In this document: positions 62,124-64,000 of the stretch, piece after piece | Layout: each line of letters starts with the position of its first letter | Numbering within the stretch: position 1 is the stretch's first letter | Source of the DNA: Actimicrobium antarcticum | Lineage (GTDB): Bacteria > Pseudomonadota > Gammaproteobacteria > Burkholderiales > Burkholderiaceae_D | Length of the DNA: 64,000 bases | Assembly: GCF_039536745.1 (NCBI RefSeq) | Contig: NZ_BAAAZE010000009.1 | Location: 1 to 64,000 of the forward strand | Direction: 5' to 3' | Program-made: the position numbers and the translations under genes | Notes under the pieces: model-generated | The model's database searches: none | Told to the model about the DNA's origin: nothing | Seen by the model: the letters and a program-made list of their open reading frames with translations, nothing else

Positions 62124-62325
62124 TCACCCAGGATATGCCGACGACGTTGTCGCGCTGTAGCCGATCCGGAAACCGCCCCAATGTTTGCCATCCACATTGA
62201 TTGGGACGGACAAATCATGCATGACCTCGTCGGTATTGCGCCTGGTCCGGTTGTTGGCAAGGTCGGTGGCGTAAGTGCCGGTCAGCGGTTTGGTGGCACG
62301 GACCAGATGGCGCGACCTGCCGCTG
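62124..62325 (-). pseudogene. 3' remnant of a methyl-accepting chemotaxis protein sensor domain
   Basis: A minus-strand frame without start codon reads ...LVRATKPLTGTYATDLANN, then RTRRNTDEVMHDLSVPINVD and GKHWGGFRIGYSA before a stop. From memory, this matches the C-terminal sensor region of soluble-tail chemoreceptors common in betaproteobacteria (pattern TGEVMHDISVPI...GxHWGxxRxGY). The roughly 30 residues normally between NNRTKR and the DTGEVMHD part are missing, so the fragment carries an internal deletion as well as lacking its 5' part. It directly abuts the end of the GspE-type gene. Confidence 0.6.
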
Positions 62326-64000
62326 TCAGGTCAGCGCCGAGGTGACCTTGAGAACTTCGTCGACCGTCGTCACGCCCTCGACGACTTTTAGCGCACCGGC
62401 GATGCGCAGCGGTTTCATGCCATCACGAATACTCTGCTGGCGCAGCTCGTGGATGTCGGTTTCGGCCTTGATGCTTTTGGAAAAAGCCTGAGACACCGTG
62501 AGTAGTTCATACAATCCGGTGCGGCCGCGGAATCCGGTATGGCGGCACTCCGGGCAGCCGACCGGCCGATACACGGCAGCGGGTTTGGGGATGTCGAAAC
62601 CCTCGGTCAGATTGGTCCACACATCGTCCAGCAGCGTGCCATCGGGCGTCTTGCAGTGGCTGCACAGCGTGCGCACCAGGCGTTGCGCCATGATGCCGAT
62701 GAGCGTGCTTTCCAGCAGGTAATACGGTACGCCCAGTTCCAGGAGTCGCAGCACTGCCGAGGGTGCGTCATTGGTATGCAGCGTCGACAGCACCAGGTGG
62801 CCGGTCAGCGCCGCCTGGATGGCCATTTCGGCGGTGGCCAGGTCGCGAATCTCGCCAACCATGATGATGTCCGGGTCTTGTCGCATCAGCGCGCGCACGC
62901 CATCGGCGAAAGTGAGGTCTATGCCGTGCTGGATCTGCATCTGGTTGAAGGCCGGCTCGACCATCTCGATCGGATCTTCGACGGTGCAGACATTCACCTC
63001 GGATGTGGCCAGCGCTTTCAGGGTGGTATACAGCGTCGTGGTCTTGCCGGAACCGGTCGGACCAGTCACCAGCACGATGCCATGCGAACGCTTGGTCAGT
63101 TGATCCCAGCGCACGGCGTCTGCTGGCGGGAAGCCGAGTTCCGGCAGCGTCTTGACCACGACTTCCGGATCGAAAATCCGCATCACCATTTTTTCGCCGA
63201 ACGCGGTCGGCAGCGTCGACAGGCGCAGCTCGATTTCCTGGCCCTGCGGCGTGCGGGTCTTGATACGTCCGTCGAGCGGGCGGCGCTTTTCGATCACATC
63301 CATCCGGCCCAGCAATTTTATGCGCGCGGTCATCGCGATCATGACGGTCGCCGGGACTTGATACACCTGATGCAGGATGCCGTCGATGCGGAAGCGGATC
63401 GCACTGAAATCGCGTTTCGGTTCCAGGTGGATATCCGAAGCACGCTGCTCGAATGCGTATTGCCACAGCCAGTCGACAATGTTGATAATGTGCTGGTCGT
63501 TGGCATCGACCTGGCGGTTTCCTTTGCCGAGCTCGACCAGTTGCTCGAAATTGTTGCGGCTGCCGGCGTCCTGGCCATTGAGCTTGTGCGCACCCTTGAT
63601 CGATTTGGCCAGCGTGAAGAACTGCGCCGTGTATTGCGCGATATCGAGCGGGCTGGCGATCACCAGCTTCACAGTGCGGCGCGTGATCTTGGCGATCTCG
63701 GCCTGCCATTCCACCGCGTACGGTTCGGCGGTGGCGACGATCAGATCGGTCGCGCTCAGTTCGACCGGCAGGATATGAAAACGTGACGCATAACTGGCCG
63801 ACATCACATCGGCCACGGTCGTGAAATCGATCTTCAGCGGATCGATCCGGTAGAACGGCAATTTGACCTTGCCCGCCATCCATTCGGTCAGCATGTCGAG
63901 GCTGAGCAAGCGATGCGGCGGCAAGGCCGAGGTCAGCTTCGATTGCGCCACGGCCGTCAGCGGATGCATGGTCAGTGCGGCATTGCGCAGGATGCCCTGG
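62326..64000 (-). CDS. GspE/PilB-family secretion ATPase (5' end outside window)
   Basis: At least 558 codons of a type II secretion/type IV pilus assembly ATPase. An N-terminal GspE domain (LTEWMAGKVKLPFYRIDPLK) precedes the ATPase with Walker A TGPTGSGKTTTLYTT, the Asp box DPDIIMVGEIRD, the His box LVLSTLHTND and a zinc motif CSHC...CPEC. An ATG exists at 63969, but the frame stays open to the edge (QGILRNAALT), and related proteins have a longer N-terminus, so the gene likely starts beyond the window. No pilin or pilC gene is visible here. Confidence 0.9.
   Translation of the reverse strand, partial: QGILRNAALTMHPLTAVAQSKLTSALPPHRLLSLDMLTEWMAGKVKLPFYRIDPLKIDFTTVADVMSASYASRFHILPVELSATDLIVATAEPYAVEWQAEIAKITRRTVKLVIASPLDIAQYTAQFFTLAKSIKGAHKLNGQDAGSRNNFEQLVELGKGNRQVDANDQHIINIVDWLWQYAFEQRASDIHLEPKRDFSAIRFRIDGILHQVYQVPATVMIAMTARIKLLGRMDVIEKRRPLDGRIKTRTPQGQEIELRLSTLPTAFGEKMVMRIFDPEVVVKTLPELGFPPADAVRWDQLTKRSHGIVLVTGPTGSGKTTTLYTTLKALATSEVNVCTVEDPIEMVEPAFNQMQIQHGIDLTFADGVRALMRQDPDIIMVGEIRDLATAEMAIQAALTGHLVLSTLHTNDAPSAVLRLLELGVPYYLLESTLIGIMAQRLVRTLCSHCKTPDGTLLDDVWTNLTEGFDIPKPAAVYRPVGCPECRHTGFRGRTGLYELLTVSQAFSKSIKAETDIHELRQQSIRDGMKPLRIAGALKVVEGVTTVDEVLKVTSALT

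Overview
The window looks like chromosome of a betaproteobacterium of the order Burkholderiales, most likely family Oxalobacteraceae (Herbaspirillum/Herminiimonas-type). This rests on gene order and protein type: trxA-rho-rpmE2, a ZapB-like gene with zapA and 6S RNA, holC followed by a DUF2486-type gene, and a three-gene pyruvate dehydrogenase operon whose E3 carries its own lipoyl domain. Genus and species cannot be fixed by reading alone. GC is moderately high, with lower-GC stretches in the first 3.3 kb and around 42.0 kb.

Layout. 0-3.3 kb: the edge of an Hrp-type type III secretion cluster, with two small cluster proteins and the outer-membrane secretin SctC/HrcC. 3.3-10.5 kb: housekeeping genes (rubredoxin reductase, maeB, a 5'-nucleotidase, tRNA-Leu(CAA), a KimA-like APC transporter). 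10.5-18.1 kb: acyl-CoA catabolism, with a paired pimeloyl-CoA-dehydrogenase-like ACAD couple, glutaryl-CoA dehydrogenase and a two-domain 3-hydroxyacyl-CoA dehydrogenase on the minus strand, divergent from an acyl-CoA ligase and an IclR regulator. 18.1-30.7 kb: a GT39 membrane glycosyltransferase, rpmE2, rho, trxA, the ZapB-like gene, zapA, 6S RNA, an EVE protein, a TauE/SafE exporter, a MatB-like ligase overlapping lgt, a LysR regulator, ilvD, a small Trp-rich membrane protein and a cytochrome c. 31-36.8 kb: a chemoreceptor, about 1 kb with no convincing gene, an exported MBL hydrolase, and a Liv-type binding protein divergent from an Lrp/AsnC regulator.

36.8-44.6 kb: amino-acid catabolism. 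Two D-amino-acid dehydrogenases flank an Lrp regulator and the kynurenine genes kynB-kynU-kynA, which together take tryptophan to anthranilate. Between kynU and kynA lies a non-coding insertion of about 1.1 kb. It is an 848-bp nested palindrome with 12-bp tandem repeats near its apex, flanked by a 200-bp direct repeat. This is the most unusual structure in the window.

44.7-64 kb: a DUF2486-type gene, holC, an exported DUF4124-glutaredoxin protein, prlC, folD, the aceE-aceF-lpdA operon, a PaiB-type FMN protein followed by an in-frame open tail, a class III aminotransferase, a flavin/2Fe-2S reductase, an SDR protein, a Met/His-rich EF-hand protein, two tandem near-identical exported Ala/Lys-rich proteins, a decayed chemoreceptor fragment, and a GspE/PilB-type ATPase whose 5' end lies beyond the window. 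No CRISPR array, phage, integrase or intact transposase was seen.
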